Below, one piece after another: positions 19,504-29,156 of a stretch of DNA of 33,638 nt (its first letter is position 1; each line of letters begins with the position of its first letter). The stretch spans positions 1-33,638 of the forward strand of contig JAIVJN010000026.1 of the NCBI GenBank assembly GCA_020200025.1, read 5' to 3'. The notes beneath the pieces are model-generated. The model was given only the letters and a program-made list of their open reading frames with translations. It searched no databases and was not told the origin of the DNA. Position numbers and translations under genes: made by a program. This DNA comes from Acidobacteriota bacterium (lineage in GTDB: Bacteria; Acidobacteriota; Vicinamibacteria; Vicinamibacterales; UBA2999).

Positions 19504-20052
19504 TTAGCGCCCCGGCGGCTTGGCTGTCTGCGCGCGCTCGGTCGACGGCGGCACCAGTCCCTTCAGCCGCATATACGTGACGATGTTGCCGTAGTGCTCG
19601 TTGTTGTGGCTGGCGTTCTGGATGAGGATCGCGCCACGCGGCACCTGTTGGGGCCCCGCAGATACGAGCTCGGCCAGCGTGGCATCGCTTTGGGCCGCGT
19701 AAATGGGCTCGCAGTAGGCGACCGCGGCTTTCATGGCGGCCACGAGCTTCGCCTTATCGCTGACTTTCTCGAAATCGTCCTTGTTCGGATTGGCCTCGCC
19801 TTTGGCCCGCGCACAGAAGTTGTAGTTGGCGTTGGCGACATGACCAACGAAGCCGGCGAACGTCCGCACGTCTTTCGTCGCCTGAAAGCCGTAGTCGGCC
19901 TCGGGCATCTTTTCTGCCGCCTCCATGACGTTGCGCGCCACGCCGTCGTGGTGGCGTTTCAGCGCCTCAGCCAGGGCCTTGGACTGTGCCAAGACAGGCA
20001 CCGCCGACGCGACGAACACACCGCACATACACACGATCATTACTCGCTTCAT
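19504..20052 (-). CDS. Secreted DinB-like (YfiT/DinB fold) protein
   Basis: Signal peptide MKRVMIVCMCGVFVASAVPVLAQ; FAGFVGHVANANYNFCARA and NASHNNEHYGNIVTYMRLKGLVPPS typical of DinB-like proteins. Confidence 0.8.
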   Translation of the reverse strand: MKRVMIVCMCGVFVASAVPVLAQSKALAEALKRHHDGVARNVMEAAEKMPEADYGFQATKDVRTFAGFVGHVANANYNFCARAKGEANPNKDDFEKVSDKAKLVAAMKAAVAYCEPIYAAQSDATLAELVSAGPQQVPRGAILIQNASHNNEHYGNIVTYMRLKGLVPPSTERAQTAKPPGR

Positions 20053-20089
20053 GCGCACTCGCCTCCTGTGAAAGAGGAATCCTAGCATG

Positions 20090-20139
20090 GGGTCGAAGCA
20101 ACCTGGTTGCTCTTAAGAAACCCGGTTTCGTCTCGACCC
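20090..20139 (-). terminator. Nested hairpin / three-way-junction structure directly after the TonB receptor stop codon
   Basis: Outer stem GGGTCGA/TCGACCC (20090-20096 with 20133-20139) enclosing AGCAAC-cag/ctg-GTTGCT (20097-20111) and GAAAC-ccg-GTTTC-type (20117-20129) hairpins. Confidence 0.6.
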
Positions 20140-22824
20140 TAGAACGAGAACTTCACCGCCAACTGGATGACTCGCTCGTTCACGCTCGTGAGCACGGTGC
20201 CGAACGCCGGGTTGGGCGTCAGCGTGGAGCCCGCCACCGAATAGAACGCCGAATCGGTCGACGACCACACATCGTCGTTGAACAGGTTGAACGCCTCGAC
20301 GATCAGCGTCAGGCGCTGCCGCCCGCCGAACGGGATATCCCGGGAAACCCGCGGGTCGAACGTCACCATGCCGGGCAACCTGAATTCGTTCCGGCTCGTG
20401 CCCGGCGCGATGTCGTTTCGCGTATTGCCGTCGTTGTTCAGGTCGACATTGCCGACGCGGGCCGTATATGGCTGGCCCGATTGCGCGGTCACGATCGCAC
20501 TCAGCGTCCACCTGCGCAACAGCGTGCCCAGCGCCCCTTCGAAGCCGCTCGCCCATTGATCGGTGGAGTAGATACCGCTCAGCACGAACCGATGGCGCTG
20601 GTCGTTGTTGCCGTCAGTACGGTCGGCGTCGAAGTCGGCGGGGTTCGAGGCGTACTTGAGATCGTCGCCGGCATTGCCCGGAACGACGGCCGTGGCGTCG
20701 GGCACGGTGTCTTCGACGCGTCCCAGCGTGTAGGCGGCGCGCGCCTGCAGTCCGCCCGAGAAGCGGCGATTGAGCTCGAAGGTCATCCCGTTGTAGCGCG
20801 ACTCGGCGGTCGATTCGAAGGCGATCACTCGCTGGAAATTTCGGAAGGGGCGGTCGCTGCCGAACGTGTGATAGGTGAAGGTTCGGCCCGTTCCCGCTTC
20901 GGTCAGCGTGCGCTGCCCGAGCGTGCCCAGGTTGCGATCGATCGAGCGCGGCAACTGCTGGCCATCGACGAACAGATAATTCACCGCCAGCGTCGTCTGC
21001 GGCAGCAGCTCCCACTCGAACCCCGCGCTCGCCTGCATCAAACGCGGATTGGCAAAGTCTTGATCGATGTAGAAGATCGATGGGGTGGTCAGCGTGCCCA
21101 CCGTTGGAATCGACGAGAACGTGTTGGGATAGGTCGGCACGGTATCGCCGCGGAAGATGAGCGACACGATGTTGATGCCGTTGTTGCTGTGCGCCGTACC
21201 GAGCATGATCGACGGGGTTCGCCCATAGAACAGACCCCAGCCGCCACGCACGACGTACTTGCGCCCGACCGGCGACCAGGCGAGACCGATCCGCGGACCC
21301 CAGTTGTTCGTGTCGGCGTCCAGGCGGCTCGTGTCGATTCCCGCCGCCGCGAGGTCGGCGTCAGGGTTTCGGACCGGCGGCTGCTGGGTCTTCATCAGGT
21401 CGTAGCGGACGCCGGCGTTGAGCGTGAGATCGCTGCGCAGCCTCCACTCGTCTTGAACGAAGAACGAATACTCCTGGATGTTCGGATTGGTTTCCGCCCC
21501 GGTCGTGTTGGGACCGGCAAAGTTCTGTTGATACTGCTCGTTGGTGCCGCTCGGCCTGCCGCCGTTGAACGAGGCGAGGCTGCGGAATGTGTACGAGCCG
21601 CCGAAGAAGCCGGGGAAAAAGTTGAGGATATCGTCGAATTGAAAATCGAAGCCGCCCTTCAGCTTGTGCTCGCCGCGCACCCACGTGAGCGTGTCGGCCG
21701 CCTGCCAGCGCTTGATGGTCGTCTCGCGAGGGCTGAAGTTGTTGCGCCCGATGATCGCGACCGTCGTGGCGCCCTCGAAGATGGTCGCCTCGGGGTCGTT
21801 GGTATTGGCGAAGCCCGGCTCTTCGTCTCTGGCCCATGCCGGGCACCGTCGTCGGCAAGTTCAAGAACGCGTCGTTCGGCTGCGTGTTGCGCTGGCCATC
21901 GTAGTTGAAGAAGAAGAAGTCGCGGTCGCGGCGGATGGGACCACCGACGACGGCGCCGAACTGATTGTAGTGATACGGCGATTTGGGCCGCCCGCGCAGC
22001 TCGTTGACGTAGCTGTTGGCGTTCAGCGCTTTGTCCCGATAGAACTCGAACACCGAGCCGGTGAACGCGTTGGTGCCCGACTTGGTGACGACGTTGATGA
22101 CGGCGCCGCCGGCCCGTCCGTACTCGGCGGAGTACGAGCTGGTGTTCACCTGGAACTCCTGCACGGCCTCCTGGCTGAATTGATACGGTGCTCGACCTGA
22201 TCCGGTGCGCCCAACCGTTTGCCCGAAGAACGTGTTGTTGTTGTCGGCACCGTCGACGACGAGGCTGTTCAACGTGCCGCGCTGGCCCGCGAAGCTGATG
22301 TCGCCGCCGCGAACGTCGCGCGTGACGCCAGGTGTGAGGAGCACGAAATCGATGAAGTTACGGCCGTTCACCGGCAGATTCGCCACCGCCGTCGAATTGA
22401 CCGTCGCCGCGATCTGCGAGCGGCTGGTTTCGAGCACGGGCGCCGTGGCGGAAACGGTGACCGTCTCGGCCACGCTCGCCACGCCGAGCTGCAGGCGCAA
22501 CGTCAAGGTCTGACCCACCGTGAGCTGCACATCAGGCTGCTTCCGACTGGTGAAGCCCGCGAGGGTCGCCGTCACGTCATAGGCGCCGACGGGAAGGAGC
22601 TCGGCCGCGAACAGGCCTTGCGCATCGGTGACGGTTTCGCGGACCGCCCCTGTTGCCGAGCTCGTGATGGCGATCGACACGCCCGGCAGCACGGCGCCCG
22701 ACTGATCGACGACGCTCCCCTGGATGGAACCGGTGACGCTCTGCGCCGACGCGCTGGAGCCGGCGAGCGCGAACAGCAAGCCGAGGACCACGCGCGTGCG
22801 CGCACAACGGATCAGCGCCAACAT
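20139..22824 (-). pseudogene. TonB-dependent receptor with N-terminal carboxypeptidase-regulatory-like domain; internal deletion/frameshift near 21828-21845
   Basis: MLALIRCARTRVVLGLLFALAGSSASAQSVTGSIQGSVVDQSGAVLPGVSIAI...NGRNFIDFVLLTPGVT...VVTKSGTNAFTGSVFEFYRDKALNANSY...FFFFNYDGQRNTQPNDAFLNLPTTVPG, then a frame change to ARDEEPGFANTNDPEATIFEGATTVAIIGRNNFSPRETTIKRWQ...KFSF stop. Confidence 0.85.
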
Positions 22825-23000
22825 AGGACCTCCCTGAGGGATACGGACAATCGCACGAACACTGACAGAGGCGCGCAACGGGAAAGTGAACGGCAGCCGA
22901 TCGTACTGTGGGTAGGGAAGCGGGTCAACGAGGCACTCGCGCAATGTCAAGGCCCGCGCGGCGTTCCCTGGCGCGACGTTCTGCCATAATCACGGTCCTT

Positions 23001-24215
23001 ATGGCCCTCATCTACCCCTTCGGGGCGTTGCGGCCGGCGCCGAGCGCCGCAGCAAACGTCGCGGCGGTCCCCTACGACGTGGTCACGACCGATGAAGCCC
23101 GGGAGCTGGCCACCGCAAACCCATTGAGCTTTCTGCACGTCTCGCGCGCCGAGGTCGACCTGCCGCTCGACACCGACCCGTACGGCGACGCGGTGTATGC
23201 TCGAGCGGCCGCCAACCTGACGACGCTCCGCGAACGCGCGCCCCTCATCGTCGAAGATCTCCCGAGCTTTTATGTCTACCGCTTGCACATGGAGAATCAT
23301 CGGCAGACCGGCGTCGCCGCGTGCTTCTCGCTCGACGAATACGAGAGCGACGCCATCAAGAAGCACGAGAAGACCCGCCCTGACAAGGAGGACGATCGCA
23401 CGCGGCACATGATCGCCATCGCCGCTCAAACCGGTCCGGTGTTTCTGACCTATCGCGATTCGGCCGCCGTCGCCGCCGTCGTCGAGCGGATCGCCGTCAC
23501 CGAGCCCCTCTACGATTTCACCGCCCCCGACGGCGTCCGCCACGTCGTGTGGCGCGCGCCGGCGGCGGAGAACCGTGCCATTCAAGAGGCCTTCGTCGCC
23601 ATCCCGACCTTGTATATTGCCGACGGGCATCATCGGGCCGCGAGCGCGGCTCGGGCGCGCCGTCATCTCGGTGCTCGTGGTGCGGGCGAACACGATCGGG
23701 TGCTGGCCGTGGCGTTCCCCGAAGGTCAGATGCAGATCCTTCCGTACAACCGCGTCGTTCGCGAGTTGAACGGACGAGACGCTGGCGCCTTTCTCGCGGC
23801 CTTGTCGCAACAGGTCCTGGTCAGCGAAGGCGGGTCGCCCACGCCCACTCGACGCGGCGAGGTGGCGATGTATCTTGCCGGCACATGGTACACGCTCGAC
23901 CTCGGCGAGCCGCTGTTTGGCGGCGATCCGACCGAGTCGCTCGACGTCAGCCGCCTGCAGGATGCCGTGCTCGCGCCGCTGCTCGGCATCGAGGACGTGC
24001 GCACCGACAAGCGGGTCGACTTCGTCGGCGGCGTACGGGGCACGAGCGAGTTGACGCGCCTGGTGGACAGCGGCCGCGCCGCGGTGGCGTTCTCGCTCGC
24101 ACCGGTCACCGTGGAAGACTTGATGCGGATCGCCGACGCCGGCGGCATCATGCCCCCGAAGTCGACCTGGTTCGAGCCGAAGCTACGCGATGGTCTGTTG
24201 TCGCACATGATCTGA
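23001..24215 (+). CDS. DUF1015 family protein
   Basis: MALIYPFGALRPAP...VPYDVVTTDEARELA...LYIADGHHRAASA...QILPYNRVVREL...DFVGGVRGTSELTRLVDSG; 404 aa. Confidence 0.85.
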   Translation: MALIYPFGALRPAPSAAANVAAVPYDVVTTDEARELATANPLSFLHVSRAEVDLPLDTDPYGDAVYARAAANLTTLRERAPLIVEDLPSFYVYRLHMENHRQTGVAACFSLDEYESDAIKKHEKTRPDKEDDRTRHMIAIAAQTGPVFLTYRDSAAVAAVVERIAVTEPLYDFTAPDGVRHVVWRAPAAENRAIQEAFVAIPTLYIADGHHRAASAARARRHLGARGAGEHDRVLAVAFPEGQMQILPYNRVVRELNGRDAGAFLAALSQQVLVSEGGSPTPTRRGEVAMYLAGTWYTLDLGEPLFGGDPTESLDVSRLQDAVLAPLLGIEDVRTDKRVDFVGGVRGTSELTRLVDSGRAAVAFSLAPVTVEDLMRIADAGGIMPPKSTWFEPKLRDGLLSHMI

Positions 24216-24290
24216 GGGCTGGTCGGGCTAGCGGGGCTGGTGTGGCGGGTCGGGTGGGCTGGTGGGCGGAGTTCAGGCTGGCAAGGCGGT
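24216..24290. repeat. Degenerate G-rich low-complexity repeat (GGGCTGGTCGGGCTAGCGGGGCTGGTG...)
   Basis: Read directly between the DUF1015 stop and serA; same composition class as 4148-4220 and 32641-32700. Confidence 0.7.
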
Positions 24291-25478
24291 TTCGGTCGGA
24301 TGAGTGTGCTGACGGGGCTTGGGTGCGAGGTGCTCTACCAGCCCGATGCCAAAGGCGACGGTCTCGTGGTGGCGATTCGGGAGAGTGGCGCGCACGTGCT
24401 CATCGTCCGCTCGACCGAGGTCAACGCCGCCATGCTCGATGCCGGGGCCCTCTCCCTCATCGTGCGCGCCGGCGCCGGCGTCAACACCATCGACGTCGCC
24501 GGCGCGTCGACACGAGGGATCTATGTGTCGAACTGCCCGGGAAAGAACGCCGTCGCGGTCGCGGAGCTGACCCTGGCGCTCATGTTGACGATCGATCGCC
24601 GTATTCCGGACAACGTCGCGGCCCTCCGTGCCGGCGAGTGGAACAAGAAGGAGTTCTCCAAGGCCCAGGGGCTCTTCGGCCGCACGCTCGGACTGCTTGG
24701 GTTCGGATCGATTGGACAGGAAGTCGCGCGGCGGGCGCGCGCGTTCGGTATGCCGGTTCTCGTCTGGAGTCGTCGGTTTGGCACTGACCCCGCGGCCTCG
24801 AGAGCCGCCGTGGAGGAGCTCGCCGTCGAGATTGTCGCGTCGCCCGACGAGGTCGTGCGCCGCGCCGACGTCGTGAGCGTGCACCTGGCGCTCAGCACGG
24901 ACACGCGCAGTTTCGTCGGCGCCGAGCTCCTGCGGCAGATGCGGCCGGGATCGATCTTCATCAACACGGCGCGGGGCGAAGTGGTCGATTACACGGCGCT
25001 GCAAGAGGCTGTCAGCGAGCGTCGCCTGCGCGTCGGGCTCGACGTCTTTGCCAACGAGCCGACATCGGCGTCCGGCGCCTTCAGCCCGCCCATCGTCGCG
25101 ATGCCGGGCGTGTACGGCACCCACCATATCGGTGCCTCGACCGATCAGGCGCAGGAAGCCATCGCCGCCGAGGCCGTGCGTATCGTGCGGACGTTTGTCG
25201 AGACCGGCCGTGTGCCCAACGTCGTCAATCTCGCACGGAAGACGCCGGCGACGCACATGCTGGTGGTGCGGCACCGCGATCGGCCGGGCGTGCTGGCGCA
25301 CGTGTTCGAGCGCCTGCGCGACGCCGACCTGAACGTCCAGGAGACGGAGAACATCATCTTCGAAGGCGCCCAAGCGGCCGTCGCCCGCATCAACCTCGAC
25401 GGAGAGCCGACCGCCGCCACTCTGGAAGCAGTGCGATCGCGGGAAGAGGTCCTGGACTTGCAGCTTGTAAGGCTCTAA
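24240..25478 (+). CDS. serA: D-3-phosphoglycerate dehydrogenase with ACT domain; N-terminus atypical (start may be 24240 or 24301)
   Basis: VRAGAGVNTIDVAGASTRGIYVSNCPGKNAVAVAELTLALML, LGLLGFGSIGQEVARRARAFGMPV, FINTARGEVVDYTAL, HHIGASTDQAQEA, C-terminal ACT HRDRPGVLAHVFERLRDADLNVQETENIIFEG. Confidence 0.88.
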   Translation: MWRVGWAGGRSSGWQGGFGRMSVLTGLGCEVLYQPDAKGDGLVVAIRESGAHVLIVRSTEVNAAMLDAGALSLIVRAGAGVNTIDVAGASTRGIYVSNCPGKNAVAVAELTLALMLTIDRRIPDNVAALRAGEWNKKEFSKAQGLFGRTLGLLGFGSIGQEVARRARAFGMPVLVWSRRFGTDPAASRAAVEELAVEIVASPDEVVRRADVVSVHLALSTDTRSFVGAELLRQMRPGSIFINTARGEVVDYTALQEAVSERRLRVGLDVFANEPTSASGAFSPPIVAMPGVYGTHHIGASTDQAQEAIAAEAVRIVRTFVETGRVPNVVNLARKTPATHMLVVRHRDRPGVLAHVFERLRDADLNVQETENIIFEGAQAAVARINLDGEPTAATLEAVRSREEVLDLQLVRL

Positions 25479-25483
25479 CCAGG

Positions 25484-25700
25484 TGCGACAGGTGCTTTGA
25501 CCAGGTGCGACCCGTGCGAACAGGTGCTTGGGTACTTTGGTGCGAGTGCTACCGATGCGGGCACCCGAACCCAGTATCCAAGCACCTGTTGCACCCGCAC
25601 CTAAGCACCTGTCACACCCGCACCCGAGTACCCCAGCACCTGTCACATCCGCACCCGAGTACCCCAGCACCCGTCGCACCTGTCGCACCCGTTCAATCTA
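25484..25700. repeat. Large inverted word-repeat array with a 31-bp tandem unit
   Basis: Left G-strand words CAGGTGCGACAGGTGC...AACAGGTGCTTGGGTACTTTGGTGC; right complement GGCACCCGAACCCAGTATCCAAGCACCTGTT...; perfect 13-bp AACAGGTGCTTGG/CCAAGCACCTGTT. 31-bp direct units at 25606-25636 and 25637-25667 with one mismatch. Confidence 0.9.
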
Positions 25701-25716
25701 GTACAATCCCCCGGTC

Positions 25717-26784
25717 ATGGCCACGACCGTTCATCGCATCTTCAACTTCTCGGCCGGCCCGGCCGTGTTGCCGTTGCCGGTCCTCGAAGAAGCGCAGCGC
25801 GATCTCGTCTCGCTGCCAGGCGTCGGGATGTCGATCCTCGAGATCAGCCACCGCTCGAAGGCCTTCGAGGCCGTGCTGGCGAAGACCGAAGCGGACCTCC
25901 GGACGCTTGGCGGCGTACCGGATGGCTACAGGGTGCTTTTCCTGCAAGGCGGCGCGTCGTTGCAGTTCTCGATGGTCCCGCTCAATCTACTTGCCCCCGG
26001 CGCGACGGCCGATTACATCGTCACTGGCGCGTGGTCGCAGAAGGCGGTGAAAGAGGCGCAGCGGGTTGGCACGGTCCATATCGCCGGCACCACTGAGCAC
26101 GAGCAGTTCACACGTATCCCTCGACAAGACGAGCTGAGGCTGACGCCCGGCGCCGCCTACGTGCACTTCACGACGAACAACACGATTTTCGGGACCGAGT
26201 GGCAGCGCGAGCCAGACGCTGGCGCGGTACCACTCGTGGCAGATACCTCGTCGGACATGTTCAGCCGTCCGATCGATATCGCGAAGTACGGGTTGATTTA
26301 TGCCGGGGCGCAGAAGAATCTCGGACCATCCGGCGTGACCTTGGTGATCGTCCGCGACGACCTCCTCGGGCGCTCCTCGAAGTCGTTGCACACGATGCTG
26401 AGCTATGCAGTTCAGGCAGAGAACGGCTCGATGTACAACACGCCGCCGTGCTTCGGAATCTATCTGATGGGTCTTGTCGCAAAATGGGCGCTGGCGCAGG
26501 GTGGTTTGACGACCATCGGCGACACCAACGCACGCAAAGCGGCGACGCTGTACGCCGAAATCGACCGAACGGGCTTTTATCGAGGCACGGCACGCGAAGA
26601 CAGCCGCTCGCGCATGAACATCACGTTCCGGCTCCCGAACGAGGAGCTCGAGAACGTGTTCGTCAAGGAATCGACGGCCGCGGGCTTCGACGGCCTCAAA
26701 GGCCATCGCTCGGTCGGCGGCATGCGTGCATCGATCTACAACGCGTTCCCCGAAGAGGGCGTCGACAATCTCGTCGCGGCCACG
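25717..26784 (+). CDS. serC: Phosphoserine aminotransferase; C-terminus lost at a junction near 26780
   Basis: IFNFSAGPAVLPLPVLEEAQRDL, GMSILEISHRSKAFE, FLQGGASLQFSMVPLNLL, HFTTNNTIFGTEW, SSDMFSRPIDIAKYGLIYAGAQKNLGPSGVTLVIVR, YNTPPCFGIYLMGLVAKW, GHRSVGGMRASIYNAFPEEGVDNLVA; then antisense pcnB. Confidence 0.9.
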
Positions 26785-28143
26785 CCGACCGCGTCGGCTC
26801 CCGCGGCGACGGCCGCGCCGCTGGGGATCGGGCGGTGCTTGCGTGCCATCGCCGCCCGCGTCGGTGGGGCTGGCCGGAGCGAGGCCGCTGGCCGCTTCCA
26901 CAAAGCCGCGCCAGTGCTCGAGCACTTCGGGCGCGCGTCCGTGAATATCGAGCCACGTCAGCGCGTCCTCGAATGGACCGCGATGCATGAGCGCACGTTT
27001 GGCCCGAGGCGACGAGTCGAGCTCCAGCAATCGACGCTGCAGAGAAAGGATCTGACGCAGGCGCTCGGTGTCGCGCCGCGCCACCGGCAAAATGCCGATC
27101 ATCAACAGCGGCTCCTTCGGCGGCCGCGGACGGCCGCGCGGCGCCGGTACGGGGTCGACAATCGGCTCCGATTCGAGGTCGAACAATCCGGGCCGCCGCC
27201 GCGGCATCAACCCCAGCGGCACGAGCAGGGTGCCGAGCAGCACCGGATTGGTGAGCGTGGCAGGAATGGTTGGGAATCGTCGCCGATAGGTGTCGAGCTG
27301 AGCGAGGGCAGGCCACAAGCCATTTCCGCCGTCGCGCTCCAGCAGATCGGGCGTGACCGCTTGCAATAAGCCATGCGCGGCCAAGCCGCGAAACGTCTTC
27401 TCGGCAGCGCCCGACCGCAGCACTTTGTAGTACTCCTCGATCAGCCGCGCCGGCGAGGCAAGGGCGAGCCGCTCGCCGTGCGCACCGAGCGCGTGGACGA
27501 TGGGCTTGTCGAGCGTGAAGTCGAGGCGTGCCGCCATGGCGACCGCCCGGAACATGCGAACCGGATCTTCCTGGAATCGCTGATTCGGATCGCCGATCGA
27601 GCGGATGAGACCCGCCCTGAGATCCTCGAGTCCGCCGACATAGTCGATGATCGAGAACGTGCCGATGTCGTAGAAGAGCGCGTTCACCGTGAAGTCCCGG
27701 CGGAACGCATCTTCTTCGGGTGTGCCGAAGGTGTTGTCGTGACGGATGAGCAAGTCCTGCGAGCTCTCGTCGCCAGAATCGGTGTCCGGGGGCGGCTCTG
27801 CCGGCTCGTTCTCCGTCCCCGGCGGAACGTGCCGCCTGAACGTCGCCACCTCGATGGCTTTGTTGCCGAAGCGAACGTGCGCCAGGCGAAAGCGCCGGCC
27901 GATGATCCAGCAGTTGCGAAACAGCTTCTTGACTTGATAGGGATGCGCCGATGTCCCGATATCGAAGTCCTTGGGCCGGCGGCCGAGAAGGAGGTCGCGA
28001 ACGCTTCCGCCCACGAGGTATGCGGCGTAGTGGAACTGATGGAGCCGGTGGAGCACTTTGAGGGCATCCGGGTCGATATCCCGGCGCGAAACCGTGTGCT
28101 CGGCGCGCGGCACGATGACCGGATCAGGCATCCGGACAGTCAT
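26776..28143 (-). CDS. pcnB: Poly(A) polymerase / CCA-adding-like nucleotidyltransferase; C-terminal stop lost at a junction near 26780
   Basis: AAYLVGGSVRDLLLGRRPKDFDIGTSAHPYQVKKLFRNCWIIGRRFRLAHVRFG..IEVATFRR, LIRHDNTFGTPEEDAFRRDFTVNALFYDIGTFSIIDYVGG..DL, FQEDPVRMFRAVAMAARLDF. Ends in basic tail RRGRRRGSRRGRRGR, then antisense serC. Confidence 0.88.
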
Positions 28144-28168
28144 TGTACAGCGTGTTACCATCGCGCAG

Positions 28169-28969
28169 ATGAGGCGTGCGCTGACGGTTGCCGTGGTGCT
28201 GTGCCTGGCGACGCCAATCGTCGCCACGGCGACACGCGCCGATCTGGCGCGGGCGCGCACGCTCTACAACGAGCGCCAGTTCGACGCCGCCATCGCCTTC
28301 GCGGAATTGGCGCGTCAGACGCCGGCCACCGCCGACGCCGCGGCGGTGGTGCTGGCACGCTCGCACCTCGAACGCTATCGCGAGCGCGTCGATCCCGCAG
28401 ACCTGGCCGCCGCCCGCGCGGCCTTGGCCGTTGTCCGTCCGGTGACACTCGAATCGCGCGACCAGGTCGAGTTCCTGCTCGCCTCTGGCGCGTCCTTGTT
28501 TCTCGAAGACGAGTTTGGCGCCGCCGCCGAGCTCTTCGAGAGCGGTCTTGTCCAAGCGCAGTCGGATCCTCTGCTGCGCGACAGCATGCTCGACTGGTGG
28601 GCCAGCGCCGTCGAGCGTCACGCGGCCGGCGCCGACCGAGAATTGCGGGTGCTCGAGTTCACGCGCCTCGGCGAGCGGATGCTGCGCGAGCTGCAGAGCA
28701 ACCCGGGCTCCGCGCCGGCAGGCTATTGGGTGGTCGTGGCCGCGCGCGGGAGCGGCGATGCCCAGCTTGCGTGGAGCGCAGCCGTCGCGAGCTGGGTGCG
28801 CGCCCGCCTCGCCGGCGAACATGCCGCGATGTTGCGCGCCGACCTCGACCGCCTGGTCCAGGAGGGCATCATCCCCGACCGCGTCCGCCCGATGCCAGCC
28901 GATCAGCGCACGCAGGCCGAGCTCGACCTACGCGCCGAGTGGGAGTTGATCAAGCAGAAATGGCAATAA
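28169..28969 (+). CDS. Small secreted TPR-like protein of unknown function
   Basis: Signal peptide MRRALTVAVVLCLATPIVATATRA; helical repeats LARARTLYNERQFDAAIAFAELARQ; ends KQKWQ. Confidence 0.75.
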   Translation: MRRALTVAVVLCLATPIVATATRADLARARTLYNERQFDAAIAFAELARQTPATADAAAVVLARSHLERYRERVDPADLAAARAALAVVRPVTLESRDQVEFLLASGASLFLEDEFGAAAELFESGLVQAQSDPLLRDSMLDWWASAVERHAAGADRELRVLEFTRLGERMLRELQSNPGSAPAGYWVVVAARGSGDAQLAWSAAVASWVRARLAGEHAAMLRADLDRLVQEGIIPDRVRPMPADQRTQAELDLRAEWELIKQKWQ

Positions 28970-28984
28970 ATCCCATTGCAGATC

Positions 28985-29155
28985 TTCAGATTGCAGATTG
29001 CAGATTGATCGCAGATGTTCGATCGAAGAATCGATTGAGTCGCTTGTCTGATCGGGTCTATTGGCTCACAGGGTCCAATCGAGCGCCACCCAATCGAATC
29101 CACGAGCGTCAATCTCTCTCTGGGACAATCTGCGATCTGCAATCTGCAACCTGAA
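28985..29155. terminator. Large inverted word repeat (TTCAGATTGCAGATTGCAGATT.. / ..ATCTGCAATCTGCAACCTGAA) filling the spacer between convergent genes
   Basis: Left arm 28985-29016, right arm 29126-29155; heptamer GCAGATT repeated in opposite orientations; AATCGA-type words between the arms. Confidence 0.85.
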
Positions 29156-29156
29156 A

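Noticed and set aside
19986-21908. 640-aa plus ORF
   Set aside because: Antisense of the TonB receptor; no recognisable domain.
23549-24787. 412-aa plus ORF overlapping DUF1015 and serA
   Set aside because: Out-of-frame Arg-rich shadow; the DUF1015 and SerA frames carry the real motifs.
25606-25667. 31-bp direct repeats resembling a CRISPR array
   Set aside because: Units are directly adjacent with no spacers, and the surrounding words are degenerate and inverted; no cas genes in the window.
27373-29154. 593-aa plus ORF (and 29061..30206 +)
   Set aside because: Antisense of pcnB and polA or out of frame with the TPR-like gene; extremely Arg-rich shadow composition.
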